The notes below the pieces were generated by a model, which did no database searches, was not told where the DNA came from, and saw only the letters and a program-made list of their open reading frames with translations. The position numbers and the translations under genes were made by a program. From the NCBI RefSeq assembly GCF_000308675.1, contig NZ_BAGE01000001.1:1-64000 (forward strand): a stretch of DNA of 64,000 nucleotides. The letters run 5' to 3'. The DNA is from Nocardia paucivorans NBRC 100373 (GTDB lineage Bacteria; Actinomycetota; Actinomycetes; Mycobacteriales; Mycobacteriaceae). This document shows, one piece after another, positions 43,073 to 50,503 of the stretch (position 1 is the stretch's first letter; each line of letters opens with the position of its first letter).

Positions 43073-44254
43073 TTGACCACTCCGAAACAGCCGAACGACG
43101 AGCGGCAACAGACGAATGGTGTGACCGAGAGGATGGCACAGTCACCCATTCAGCCGCGCCCGATCCCGCGACCGGGTGTCGCCGCGGAGAACGAGCAGTC
43201 CGGCGGCGGGCAACAAGGTGGTAATCCCGCCGGTGGTCAGCCGCAGGATCAGCGCGAGCAGGGCGAGTTCGGGCCCGCGATTCCGCCGCAGGGCGCTCAA
43301 GCGTCCAATGGGCCGGCCGGTGGCCCGGGCCCACAGGGTGGCCCGGGGCCGCAGGGCCATCAGGGGCCGCAGGGCGGTCCCGGGCCGCAAGGCAATCAGG
43401 GACCACAGGGCAACCAGGGATCCCAAGGTGGTCCGGGACCCCAGCCCGGTTCGGCACCGCAAGGTGGTCGTGGCCCGCAGTCCGGTTCGGCGCCGCAAGG
43501 CGGCCAGGCTGCCGAACAGGCCGGTGGGGGCGCGAAGTCCCCCTACCAGGAGGGCTGGTCGCAGTTGCCGCAGCGAGAGCCGCAGACGAATCTGGAACGA
43601 CCGGGCTACGCCCCGGTCCCCGGGCGGAGTCAGCCGAGTTCCCCGCCGGTCGGTCTCAGTGGTGGTGCCACCAATGCCCGTACCACCGCCGACCTGGCGG
43701 CCAAGGCGGCCCGTAAAGAGGCGGCCATGGTGAAATCCATCGGCCTGGACGGTCCCACCCGCAGTATCGCCCGACCGGAGCTGATCAAGGACATGCCGGA
43801 CCTATCCGAGCTCCGCCATCCGCTCCCCCCGGAGAATCCGCCCCGGGCGCAGGCCCCGGTCGCGTCGTCGGCGCCCCGGGCGGGCGTCAGTGGTGAGGCG
43901 CTGCGCGCGACCGTCCAGATCCGCCGGATCGACCCCTGGTCCACCCTGAAGATCAGCCTGGTGATCAGCGTCGCCATGTTCTTCGTATGGATGCTCGCGG
44001 TCGGGCTGCTCTACATCGTGCTCGAGGGCATGGGCGTCTGGGAGCGGTTGAACAACACGTTCACCGATATGGTCTCGCAGGACAGCGGTTCGATGGGATT
44101 GATCGACGCGGGCACGGTCTTCGGCTATGCCGGTGTCATCGGTCTGATCAACGTGGTGCTGTTCACCGCGCTGGCCACCGTCGGCACATTCATCTACAAC
44201 CAGTGCTGCGATATGGTCGGCGGCATCCAGGTGACCCTGGCCGATCCCGACTGA
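43073..44254 (+). CDS. DUF3566 membrane protein with collagen-like N-terminus
   Basis: Conserved small-envelope protein always found after gyrA in Mycobacteriales (Rv0007). The C-terminal 120 residues form the DUF3566 domain: [20 protein letters not shown], then [21 protein letters not shown] and a second helix [20 protein letters not shown], ending [13 protein letters not shown], so two membrane helices with both ends inside. The N-terminal 270 residues are cytoplasmic and disordered; residues about 80-150 are a GPQ/GNQ/GGP repeat resembling collagen triplets. The start is a TTG at 43073 with GAGGA seven bases upstream; an ATG at 43133 is an alternative. The function is unknown; a link to DivIVA-dependent growth has been suggested for the family but is not shown here. 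Confidence 0.88.
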   Translation: MTTPKQPNDERQQTNGVTERMAQSPIQPRPIPRPGVAAENEQSGGGQQGGNPAGGQPQDQREQGEFGPAIPPQGAQASNGPAGGPGPQGGPGPQGHQGPQGGPGPQGNQGPQGNQGSQGGPGPQPGSAPQGGRGPQSGSAPQGGQAAEQAGGGAKSPYQEGWSQLPQREPQTNLERPGYAPVPGRSQPSSPPVGLSGGATNARTTADLAAKAARKEAAMVKSIGLDGPTRSIARPELIKDMPDLSELRHPLPPENPPRAQAPVASSAPRAGVSGEALRATVQIRRIDPWSTLKISLVISVAMFFVWMLAVGLLYIVLEGMGVWERLNNTFTDMVSQDSGSMGLIDAGTVFGYAGVIGLINVVLFTALATVGTFIYNQCCDMVGGIQVTLADPD

Positions 44255-44267
44255 GCAACAACGACCT

Positions 44268-44303
44268 CGAAGGCCGGTGTCATCCGCTGGGCACCGGCCT
44301 TCG
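44268..44303 (+). terminator. terminator after the gyrA-DUF3566 transcript
   Basis: Perfect 12-base-pair stem (44268-44279 with 44292-44303), 12-base loop, followed by GGGGTTT. It starts 13 bases after the DUF3566 stop. Confidence 0.8.
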
Positions 44304-44372
44304 GGGTTTCCAGGGCGAAATAGCGCGGAAAGTCCCTCCCATGGTCGATGGAACCGCTATCTACCTGCGGTT

Positions 44373-44402
44373 TTGGCTGTTCGATAGGGGACAGGGTAAC
44401 CT
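44373..44402 (+). promoter_or_regulatory. candidate promoter of tRNA-Ile
   Basis: TTGGCT (44373-44378), 18-base spacer, TAACCT (44397-44402), placing a transcription start about 30 bases before the tRNA. The match to the housekeeping consensus is moderate. Confidence 0.4.
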
Positions 44403-44440
44403 TTAGCTCCGGTTCGCTCGTAACGGGGCGAGTCCCCCAC

Positions 44441-44514
44441 GGGCCTATAGCTCAGGCGGTTAGAGCGCTTCGCTGATAACGAAGAGGTCGGAGGTTCAAG
44501 TCCTCCTAGGCCCA
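44441..44514 (+). tRNA. ileT: tRNA-Ile (GAT)
   Basis: 74-base cloverleaf. The acceptor stem GGGCCTA pairs with TAGGCCC and the discriminator is A at 44514. The anticodon stem CTTCG/CGAAG holds the loop CTGATAA with anticodon GAT at 44475-44477. The T-arm contains GGTTCAAGTCC. The 3' CCA is not encoded. It stands alone here, as in mycobacteria, not inside an rRNA operon. Confidence 0.97.
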
Positions 44515-44537
44515 CACTCCCGTGAATATCTGCAAAA

Positions 44538-44571
44538 GACCCTCTGATCGGTTATCGGTCGAGGGTCGTTT
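44538..44571 (+). terminator. terminator after tRNA-Ile
   Basis: Seven-base stem GACCCTC (44538-44544) with GAGGGTC (44561-44567) followed by GTTTT and preceded by AAAA, the form of an intrinsic terminator. Confidence 0.75.
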
Positions 44572-44844
44572 TCGTCGGATCCCACCGGCCCGTTCCGGAA
44601 GGGGCCGAGACGCCGAACGAGCGGCCCGGGCATCGGGGTTGCCGCACCCCTACCGCACAACCTGCGGATGGAAACCTCGAATGAGAGCAGGCATGCTCTG
44701 AGGGGGATCCATCCTCACGGTCGGAGGAACCGTAGCTTCCGTTCTGCGACAAGGATCTTCATTATCCGAGTCACCGGGCCGGTCTTGTATCGTCAACGAG
44801 GGACCGCTCAACCGGCCGAATCGGTTACGACTAGGCTGATAGCC

Positions 44845-44952
44845 ATGAAACGCGTTCTCATCATCGGTGCTGTACTGGCTGTTCTCATCGGTGTCACCAA
44901 GCTGCGTCGGCGCAGCGACGCCGATCTCTGGCATGAGGTCACCACGCGCTGA
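44845..44952 (+). CDS. DLW-39 family small membrane protein
   Basis: A 35-residue peptide with an N-terminal hydrophobic helix (VLIIGAVLAVLIGVTKL), a basic turn (RRR) and the hallmark SDADLWHEVT near the end. Actinobacteria carry such peptides, named for the Asp-Leu-Trp motif, in the gyrA-tRNA region. The ATG at 44845 is preceded by a weak purine run (CTAGGCTG). It probably anchors in the membrane with a cytoplasmic tail. The function is unknown. It is easily missed because of its size. Confidence 0.82.
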   Translation: MKRVLIIGAVLAVLIGVTKLRRRSDADLWHEVTTR

Positions 44953-45076
44953 CCCGCGCCGGATCGTTGTTCCTGTCACTTCGACCGGCCGCCGAGTAGC
45001 GGCCGCCTGATCACGGCCTGGTCGGCGTCTACGGACTGTCCAGGCCGTGGCTCGGGTCGGATCCGGGTACCCTTGT

Positions 45077-45106
45077 TTGACGGTGTATGTGCCGGACCGC
45101 TACTGT
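45077..45106 (+). promoter_or_regulatory. candidate promoter of tRNA-Ala
   Basis: TTGACG (45077-45082), 18-base spacer, TACTGT (45101-45106), about 38 bases before the tRNA. Good match to the primary sigma factor consensus. Confidence 0.55.
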
Positions 45107-45143
45107 TTCGCAGGCGAATGTGGCACCATCCGGTACTTCGCTA

Positions 45144-45216
45144 GGGGCCTTAGCTCAATTGGCAGAGCACTGCCTTTGCAAGGCAGGGGTTAGGGGTTCG
45201 ATTCCCCTAGGCTCCA
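45144..45216 (+). tRNA. alaT: tRNA-Ala (TGC)
   Basis: 73-base cloverleaf. The acceptor GGGGCCT pairs with AGGCTCC (one G-T pair) and the discriminator is A at 45216. The anticodon stem CTGCC/GGCAG holds the loop TTTGCAA with anticodon TGC at 45177-45179. The T-arm is GGGGTTCGATTCCCC. It marks the border between the conserved origin region and the variable segment to its right. Confidence 0.97.
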
Positions 45217-45223
45217 CAGAAAA

Positions 45224-45255
45224 CGCTCTCTACCTGCGATCTCAGGTAGAGAGCG
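45224..45255 (+). terminator. hairpin after tRNA-Ala
   Basis: Perfect 13-base-pair stem (45224-45236 with 45243-45255) and six-base loop starting eight bases after the tRNA. It is followed by a repeated CGCTCCTCATTC (about 45254-45277). The next 265 bases to the MFS gene hold no gene I can support. Confidence 0.7.
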
Positions 45256-45542
45256 CTCCTCATTCCGCTCCTCATTCAAGGCGAAACCGCCGAAATCCCT
45301 TAGAGATCGCGCGGATAGGTGCAGACGTCTGTGACATGGGAGCAGATGCTCGTCGATAGGATTCGGGGCATGTCAGGCGCTTCGTGCTCGGCCGCTTGCG
45401 CGGCAGTGACCTGGTCGTCTCGCTAGCGGCGGGACGACCAGCTCGTAACAACACTTCACCTGGAACGTCCAGCCGCTTCGTGAACTGGTCCGGAGCGGCC
45501 CTTGGTGCTGCTCGGTAACCCTTCAGAGCGACGGAGCACTCG

Positions 45543-46952
45543 ATGCTTTCAGGCATTTCCTCTACTTCTCGCGGGCAAAGTCCCGCCCCTGTACGCGTAT
45601 GGCTCGTGTTGTGCGCAATGTCTATGCTGCAATTCTTCATCGCGGTCGACGTGACCGTGGTCAACATCGCGCTGCCCTCGATCGGTGCGGACTACGGCAT
45701 CGACGGCCACTCCCTGACCTGGGTCGTGGTCGGTTACACGATTACCGGTGGCGGGTTGCTGATGCTCGGCGGTCGGCTCGGCGACCTGCTGGGCCGCCGC
45801 CGTACCCTCCTGGTAGGCACGATGTTGTTCGGCGCGGCGTCCCTATTGGCAGGCCTTGCCCCCTCGTTCCCGGTGCTGGTCGCAGCTCGTCTCCTGCAAG
45901 GGGCCGGTGAGGCCGTCGCGCTGCCCGCGGCGATGGCAACCATCGTGCTGCTGTTCCCCGAAGGGCCGCGCCGTTCCCACGCCCTGAGCGTGTGGGCAGC
46001 CGTGGCCAGTTGCGGTTTGGTGCTCGGGTTCGCGCTGTCCGGGATCATCACTGCTCACCTGGGATGGCGATGGGTGTTTCTGGTCTCGGTGCCGTTCATC
46101 GTGGTCGTGGTTATGGCTGCGCTTTTCCTGGTTCCGGCCGACCGGTCCGTGCCCCGTGAGCGGGGCCGGCCGGACCTGCCCGGCGCGCTCCTGCTGACGG
46201 CGTGCCCGCTGCTGTTCGTCTACGCCGTGGTCGAGGCCGGTGAGCCCGGCACGAGTCCGTGGCCGATCATGGCCTCGCTTGCCGGTGCGGCAGCGGCCGC
46301 CGTCGGGTTCGTGTGGGTCGAGTCGAGGTCGCAGAACCCGCTGGTCCCGATGACCTTCTTCGCCGACCGGTCCCGGGTGCGGGCGAACCTGACCACCACG
46401 CTGCTCAGTGGAGCGCTGTCGACCTCGTTCCTGCTGTTCACCTTCTATCTCCAAGACCGGCTAGGCATCGGTCCGCTCGGGGCAGGACTGACGATGCTGC
46501 CGCTGGCGGTGGCGCTGATCGCGGCTTCGATGCTCGTACCGCACTTGCTGGAACGCTGGGGTGCGCGTGCGTGTGTGATGATCGGACTCGCCTGCGCCGC
46601 GGGCGCGATGGTCGTGGTCGCTGTCGTCACCGTCCTCGGTGGTGGGGCGGCATGGTTGTTCCCGGCGATGCTGCTGATCGCGGCGGGTATGGGTTTCGGC
46701 CTTGTCGGCCTGCAGTACATCGCGGTCAGCGGGACCACGGACGACGACGCCGGGATCGCCTCGGGCGTCCAGCGCGCCGCCGACCAGCTCGGTGGCGCGA
46801 CCGGTGTGGCCGTTTATGTGGGAATCGGTTTCGCTCCGGCTCTGCACGCCGGTGATCCATTCCTTGTCGCTGCGGTGTTGGCTATCGCAGGGCCGGCCCT
46901 GGGCGCGGTGGTCACCGGCCGGGCTTCAGGTGCTGTCAAGGCCGACGCATAG
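45543..46952 (+). CDS. MFS transporter, DHA2 family (EmrB/QacA type)
   Basis: Proton-driven multidrug exporter with about 14 membrane segments in 469 residues. First helix SMLQFFIAVDVTVVNIALPS carries the Asp typical of helix 1 in DHA2 proteins. Motif A is GGRLGDLLGRRR after helix 2. Motif C-like GLVLGFALSGIITAHLGWRW lies in helix 5, the antiporter signature. The helices continue to the end (LAIAGPALGAVVTG). The ATG at 45543 follows GAGCGACGGAG. It is an accessory gene immediately right of tRNA-Ala; a transposase remnant starts about 60 bases after its stop, suggesting arrival by transfer. The substrate is unknown; no TetR gene stands next to it. Confidence 0.9.
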   Translation: MLSGISSTSRGQSPAPVRVWLVLCAMSMLQFFIAVDVTVVNIALPSIGADYGIDGHSLTWVVVGYTITGGGLLMLGGRLGDLLGRRRTLLVGTMLFGAASLLAGLAPSFPVLVAARLLQGAGEAVALPAAMATIVLLFPEGPRRSHALSVWAAVASCGLVLGFALSGIITAHLGWRWVFLVSVPFIVVVVMAALFLVPADRSVPRERGRPDLPGALLLTACPLLFVYAVVEAGEPGTSPWPIMASLAGAAAAAVGFVWVESRSQNPLVPMTFFADRSRVRANLTTTLLSGALSTSFLLFTFYLQDRLGIGPLGAGLTMLPLAVALIAASMLVPHLLERWGARACVMIGLACAAGAMVVVAVVTVLGGGAAWLFPAMLLIAAGMGFGLVGLQYIAVSGTTDDDAGIASGVQRAADQLGGATGVAVYVGIGFAPALHAGDPFLVAAVLAIAGPALGAVVTGRASGAVKADA

Positions 46953-47010
46953 ACCGAACAGCACGACGCTCGCCCCTGTCGCAGTCGCGTGTCTGTCGTA
47001 GGGGCGGGCG

Positions 47011-47602
47011 CTTCTGTTTCCTCTGCTTCCCGAACGGACCATCGCTCATCCTCTGGGGTGCCATCGCTCCCGCATCCTTGACAGGGTCGTGTTCGACAAA
47101 CTCCTTGCCCGCCTCGTCCTGGGAGGTTCCTACCGACAGCACGCGGACGAGACCTGCTCGGCGACCAGGATGCGTGCCCGGCGCGATGAATGGATCCGAG
47201 CGGGTGTTTTCAACGCAATCCACCGTCTCGCTCTTGGTGCCATGATCAGGCGGTCGGGCCCGACCTCGACGACTTCGTGGTGAAATGCGGTGGCATTCCA
47301 ATCGGCCGGGTCCCGGCCGGAGCCAACCGGAACGACTTTCCTCTTCTGCGTCCCACACTCGAGAAACTCGAGGTTTTGGATTTCATCTGCCGCAGAAGAT
47401 CACTGTCCACTTGGACGCAGGCCAGGACTCCGTGATCACTCGAAGTCTCCTCGAGGAGCTGGGATGCGATTGGCGGATCAGTCCGAAGGGCGCGTTCGTG
47501 CCGATCAACCACACCCGTCGGTGGGTGGTCGAACGCACGAACGTTTGGCAGCCACGCAACCGAGAGGCGATGATTCTCGCGGCGTCGGGCCGTCTCTGCT
47601 GA
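47011..47602 (+). pseudogene. degenerate IS5-type transposase
   Basis: Transposase remnant spread over three frames. The first part (about 47011-47253) reads LPERTIAHPLGCHRSRILDR, then FDKLLARLVLGGSYR and ARRDEWIRAGVFNAIHRLAL. A frame change leads to GPDLDDFVV joined to CGGIPIGRVPAGANRNDFPL (about 47254-47386), where roughly 25-30 residues including the first DDE region are missing. A second frame change leads to ITVHLDAGQDSVITRSLLEE and RRWVVERTNVWQP (about 47387-47602), with the second Asp and the final Glu still visible. No intact copy or obvious terminal repeats remain. It cannot encode an active enzyme. Confidence 0.82.
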
Positions 47603-47630
47603 GATCTGTACCGATCCGAAAGGAAACGCC

Positions 47631-48037
47631 ATGAACTGGACCCGCGGGGTCGTTATCGTCCGGGTATCGGATATCGATCGGGCGAAGGACTGCTACAGCG
47701 AGCGATCGGGGTTCACGGTCGACCACGATACAAGGGTCGGCAACAGCGGGCGCATCGTGCAGCCGATGCCACGGGCTCCGGTTGCTCCATAGTCATCGGC
47801 GAAGGCGCGATCCCGAAGATGGAACCCGGCTCCGTGAAGGGTCTCCAACTGGTCGTGTCCGATATCAAGCAGGCGCACAAGGAACTGGTGGCGCGCGGCG
47901 TCGCGGTCACCGATATCCGAGTTGTGGACGAAAATCATTCTCCCACAATGGATCCGCTCGACAATGTCGGCTTCATCTTCTTCGAGTACCCGGACGGTAA
48001 CAGCTGGAGCGTGCAGCAGATCTCATCGCGAGGGTGA
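47631..48037 (+). pseudogene. VOC/glyoxalase family gene with a frameshift
   Basis: A vicinal-oxygen-chelate protein gene split by one indel. The first frame (47631-47792) gives MNWTRGVVIVRVSDIDRAKD, then CYSERSGFTVDHDTR and GRIVQ before running into a stop. The second frame resumes with ATGSGCSIVIGEGAIPKMEP, continues LQLVVSDIKQAHKELVARGV and ends FIFFEYPDGNSWSVQQISSR at the stop (48037). The change lies near 47762-47775. Together they make a normal protein of about 134 residues, of the bleomycin-resistance/dioxygenase-like group. A good ribosome site (AAAGGAAA) precedes the ATG. A sequencing error cannot be excluded. Confidence 0.78.
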
Positions 48038-48132
48038 CCGGGCCGCCGGGCCCGCGGACGTATTCGCGGACGATCCGAGGTGAGCGGAGTTCGATACACC
48101 GGTGGCGAATCACCTGCCGGTTATCGGGTCGG

Positions 48133-48642
48133 CTACCGGCGAACTCCCATGACACCGCAGACGGGTGCGGACCAGTCGACATCCGCGGAGCGCAGTTCGC
48201 GATCTATCGCGGCGGCGATATCGGGGGCGAACGGGGTGACCTTCCGGCTGGTCAGATCGACGTGGATACCGACCAATTCCAGGGTGCAGGAGAGTTTTTC
48301 GGTGGTGTCGTTGACCAGGAGCGCCATACCGTGCACGACTTTGTCGGAGCGTTCGATACCGCGGAAGTACACCGACACCTCGTCTCCGACCCGGGTTTCG
48401 GCGTAGTAGCGAATGTGGTGTTCGGCGGTGAAGAAACCTTGACCGCGTTCGGCGCGGTAGTCGTCGGTGATGCCGATCCGGTCGAATACCCGACCCGCTC
48501 CCTCGACGCACAGGTCGAAGTAGTGCCGCACGTTCATGTGGTCGTTCTCGTCCCGGAATTTCTCGGGGACCGTGAACGGGCCCAGCTCCCTGGACAGGCG
48601 GATTACCTGGTGGTAGTCGGGGACGAGGGTGGTGCTGGTCAT
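48133..48642 (-). CDS. acyl-CoA thioesterase, hotdog fold
   Basis: Predicted cytoplasmic thioesterase of the 4-hydroxybenzoyl-CoA type. DENDHMNVRHYFDLCVEGAG carries the N/D-x-x-x-H-x-N-N/V-x-x-Y-x-x core with the likely catalytic Asp, and the rest (FTAEHHIRYYAETRVGDEVS, LVNDTTEKLSCTLELVGIHV) follows the strand pattern of the fold. It has 169 residues, usual for the family. The ATG at 48642 has AGGAG eight bases upstream. It is divergent from a TetR remnant, which may once have controlled it. The substrate chain is unknown. Confidence 0.83.
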   Translation of the reverse strand: MTSTTLVPDYHQVIRLSRELGPFTVPEKFRDENDHMNVRHYFDLCVEGAGRVFDRIGITDDYRAERGQGFFTAEHHIRYYAETRVGDEVSVYFRGIERSDKVVHGMALLVNDTTEKLSCTLELVGIHVDLTSRKVTPFAPDIAAAIDRELRSADVDWSAPVCGVMGVRR

Positions 48643-48715
48643 CGTCGCGGCTCCTGTCGGCTCGAGCTCCGCGAGAGTATAACGAGCGTTAACAGATACT
48701 GTTGCGATCGTCCGC

Positions 48716-48840
48716 GTGGAGCCACCTGTGCTCGATGCCGCCGCGGAGCTGTTCTATACGAGAAGGGTTTCCACGGTACGAGCGTGGACGAGCCGGATAA
48801 GCGGCCCGGAGATGCCTCTGTGTGGCCCCCGTCGAGGAGG
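48716..48840 (+). pseudogene. remnant of a TetR-family regulator
   Basis: Only the N-terminal helix-turn-helix start of a TetR/AcrR repressor is left. VLDAAAELFY is readable in one frame from 48716, then EKGFHGTSVDE continues in another frame after an extra two bases or so near 48757, and the similarity stops at PDKRPGDAS. No ligand-binding domain follows. It sits in the gap between the thioesterase and the MpaB-type oxygenase genes. Confidence 0.68.
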
Positions 48841-48853
48841 CGAGGGCGGCCAC

Positions 48854-48898
48854 GTAGATATGCTCGAGGTAGATATGCCCGAGGTAGATATGCCCGAG
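48854..48898. repeat. 15-base tandem repeat, three copies
   Basis: gtagatatgcycgag repeated head to tail at 48854-48868, 48869-48883 and 48884-48898, the first copy with one change. It ends seven bases before the stop of the minus-strand oxygenase gene. Confidence 0.9.
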
Positions 48899-48904
48899 CG
48901 ATTC

Positions 48905-49825
48905 TCAGACCGGTCGGGTGGCGATGACCTTGCGCAGTTTGGCCTTGTCGCGCTCCAGTCGGCGCGCTTCGTAGGCGATGGGGAAATAACGCAGCCGTTC
49001 CGGCAGCAGGGGGATCAGGCGGGCGATCACCCAACCGAGCACACGCAGTTTGCGTTCATCGGATTCGGTCCAGGTCAGGCCCAGTTTGCGTCGCGCAGCC
49101 TCGGGGGTGGTGCCCACGGTGACGAAGTACTGCATCCGTCCGATGGGATCGGCCGACAGCCGCCACAGGGGGTGCAGAATCCGCGGCAACTGCTTCGGCG
49201 GGGCGATGGTGCGGATCACCTTCAGGTAGTCGCGAGCCGTCTGGGTGGCGACGAGATGGTTTTCCACGGTATCGGTGAAGAACTTCTCGAAATCCGCGTA
49301 GGTGGCGGGCAATTCCTTGGGGGGCACCGAGAAGTTACGCATCAACTGCAATGTTTCCCGGTAGTACTCCTCTTTCTCGGCTCTGGTGAGCGGCCGACGC
49401 GAGAAGTACTTCGCGTTTTCGCTGAACGCGAAGGTGCCGGTGTGCAGCACCCATGCCCAGGGGCCGCTGGACAGTGCCTTGTGCTTGACCCCGTGTTCGT
49501 CGACGGTGTTGAGCGGGGCGTGCATGGTGCGCAGACGCTCGGTTTCGGCCAGTGCTTCTTCGCCGCCGTAGGTCCAGGTCATCACCGCGGAGAGGCTGCG
49601 TACGGCTCGGCCGACCGGATCGGTGCGGAAGGTCGAGTACTTGTCGACCACGGCGGAGATGGTCGGTTCCATGGTCTGCAACAGGAACGCCGAACCTGCG
49701 GTGAGAGAGAAGGTGATCAGGCCGACCTCTTCCCAGGTGCGGGTGCCGGGACCGAACGGCCGACGCGGGGGAAGCACGTCGGGGTCGACCCGGGTGAAGG
49801 CGGTGTCGTCGACGGACGCGGTCAT
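48905..49825 (-). CDS. MpaB-type oxygenase (DUF2236)
   Basis: Haem-dependent oxygenase family that includes fungal MpaB and the rubber oxygenase Lcp; bacterial members of this size mostly have unknown substrates. It has 306 residues with no signal peptide. Family features include PFGPGTRTWEEVGLITFSLT, LLQTMEPTISAVV, YGGEEALAETERLRTMH with the HxxH-like region, then GPWAWVLHTGTFAFSENAKY and a helical C-terminal part. The ATG at 49825 has GGGAG upstream. A palindromic operator-like sequence lies directly before it. It has no intact regulator next to it. Confidence 0.87.
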   Translation of the reverse strand: MTASVDDTAFTRVDPDVLPPRRPFGPGTRTWEEVGLITFSLTAGSAFLLQTMEPTISAVVDKYSTFRTDPVGRAVRSLSAVMTWTYGGEEALAETERLRTMHAPLNTVDEHGVKHKALSSGPWAWVLHTGTFAFSENAKYFSRRPLTRAEKEEYYRETLQLMRNFSVPPKELPATYADFEKFFTDTVENHLVATQTARDYLKVIRTIAPPKQLPRILHPLWRLSADPIGRMQYFVTVGTTPEAARRKLGLTWTESDERKLRVLGWVIARLIPLLPERLRYFPIAYEARRLERDKAKLRKVIATRPV

Positions 49826-49857
49826 GCGGATCTCCCTTGATCAACTGCAGCGACAGA

Positions 49858-49886
49858 ATGAGATAATGATACTAGAAATATCTCAT
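49858..49886. promoter_or_regulatory. palindromic operator before the oxygenase gene
   Basis: ATGAGATA (49858-49865) and TATCTCAT (49879-49886) are inverted around a 13-base AT-rich spacer, 33 bases upstream of the oxygenase start and inside its likely promoter. Shape and place fit a TetR-family operator. Confidence 0.6.
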
Positions 49887-50031
49887 CATTGCGGTGGTCA
49901 ATTTTCGCCACAGCGAGGCCCATCCGTCGAGGACGGTGGTAGCGCGCTGCGATTTCGACGAGTCGGTGCCGAGAGAGGTGAGAGTCGCGAGGGCCGGAAC
50001 GAGGGCCGGAACTTCGGGTCCGGACATGAGA

Positions 50032-50070
50032 GCGGGCCTCGGCGAAGGGGGGGAGTTGGCCGAGGCCCGC
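50032..50070. terminator. hairpin in the oxygenase-transporter gap
   Basis: Perfect 12-base-pair stem GCGGGCCTCGGC/GCCGAGGCCCGC with a 15-base G-rich loop. There is no T-run. Its orientation and purpose are unclear because no gene ends nearby. Confidence 0.45.
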
Positions 50071-50456
50071 ATAAGGTCGGCCCGGGGGGGAGGGGCCGAC
50101 ACGAACGATCCTACGCGATGATCCGCCGCTAGGTGTGAAGGCGAACCATGAGTTTCGAACTTTTTTTGGGGCGGTTCACACCGGCGCCGGTGGCCGCAAC
50201 ACATCGTGCGGTAAGGCGGCACACGACGTTTCCTGTTCGTCCGCAATCACCGAATCGGTCGAACCCGCACGAGCGCGGCCCGAGCGGCGGCCGGGGTGGG
50301 GACGGCCTCCGCACTGTGATGCGGCAATCCCGGGCCTGGATAAATGAGGTGAAAACGGCGGCGGGTGGCGCAATACTGAGATCCGCCTTGGTTGAACGAC
50401 CGGATATGAGCCCTGCCGTCGGTGTGATTCCGCCGTCGGGAACAACACGTAGTCGT

Positions 50457-50484
50457 CGCGAAACAGCAGACGCGAAACAGCAGA
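50457..50484. repeat. 14-base tandem repeat in the ABC transporter leader
   Basis: CGCGAAACAGCAGA occurs twice head to tail (50457-50470, 50471-50484), ending 19 bases before the ATPase start. It could be a direct-repeat operator or a chance duplication. Confidence 0.8.
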
Positions 50485-50503
50485 TACGAATCCCAGGAGA
50501 ACC

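Larger units (their letters stand above)
49891..50503. other. 613-base stretch without a supported gene
   Basis: Between the divergent oxygenase and ABC transporter genes no open frame shows a known domain, although a TetR gene would be expected here. It contains a 12-base-pair hairpin (50032-50043 with 50059-50070), a run of T at 50161-50167 and a 14-base tandem repeat at 50457-50484 before the transporter. Confidence 0.6.

Noticed and set aside
45144..45216. tRNA-Ala as attachment site of an integrated element
   Set aside because: No second copy of the tRNA 3' end and no integrase were found in the window.
44441..45216. Part of a ribosomal RNA operon
   Set aside because: No 16S or 23S sequence lies near; each tRNA has its own hairpin and promoter-like elements.
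49872..50246. Minus-strand frame in the gap upstream of the oxygenase gene, checked as a possible TetR gene
   Set aside because: No helix-turn-helix could be read in it.
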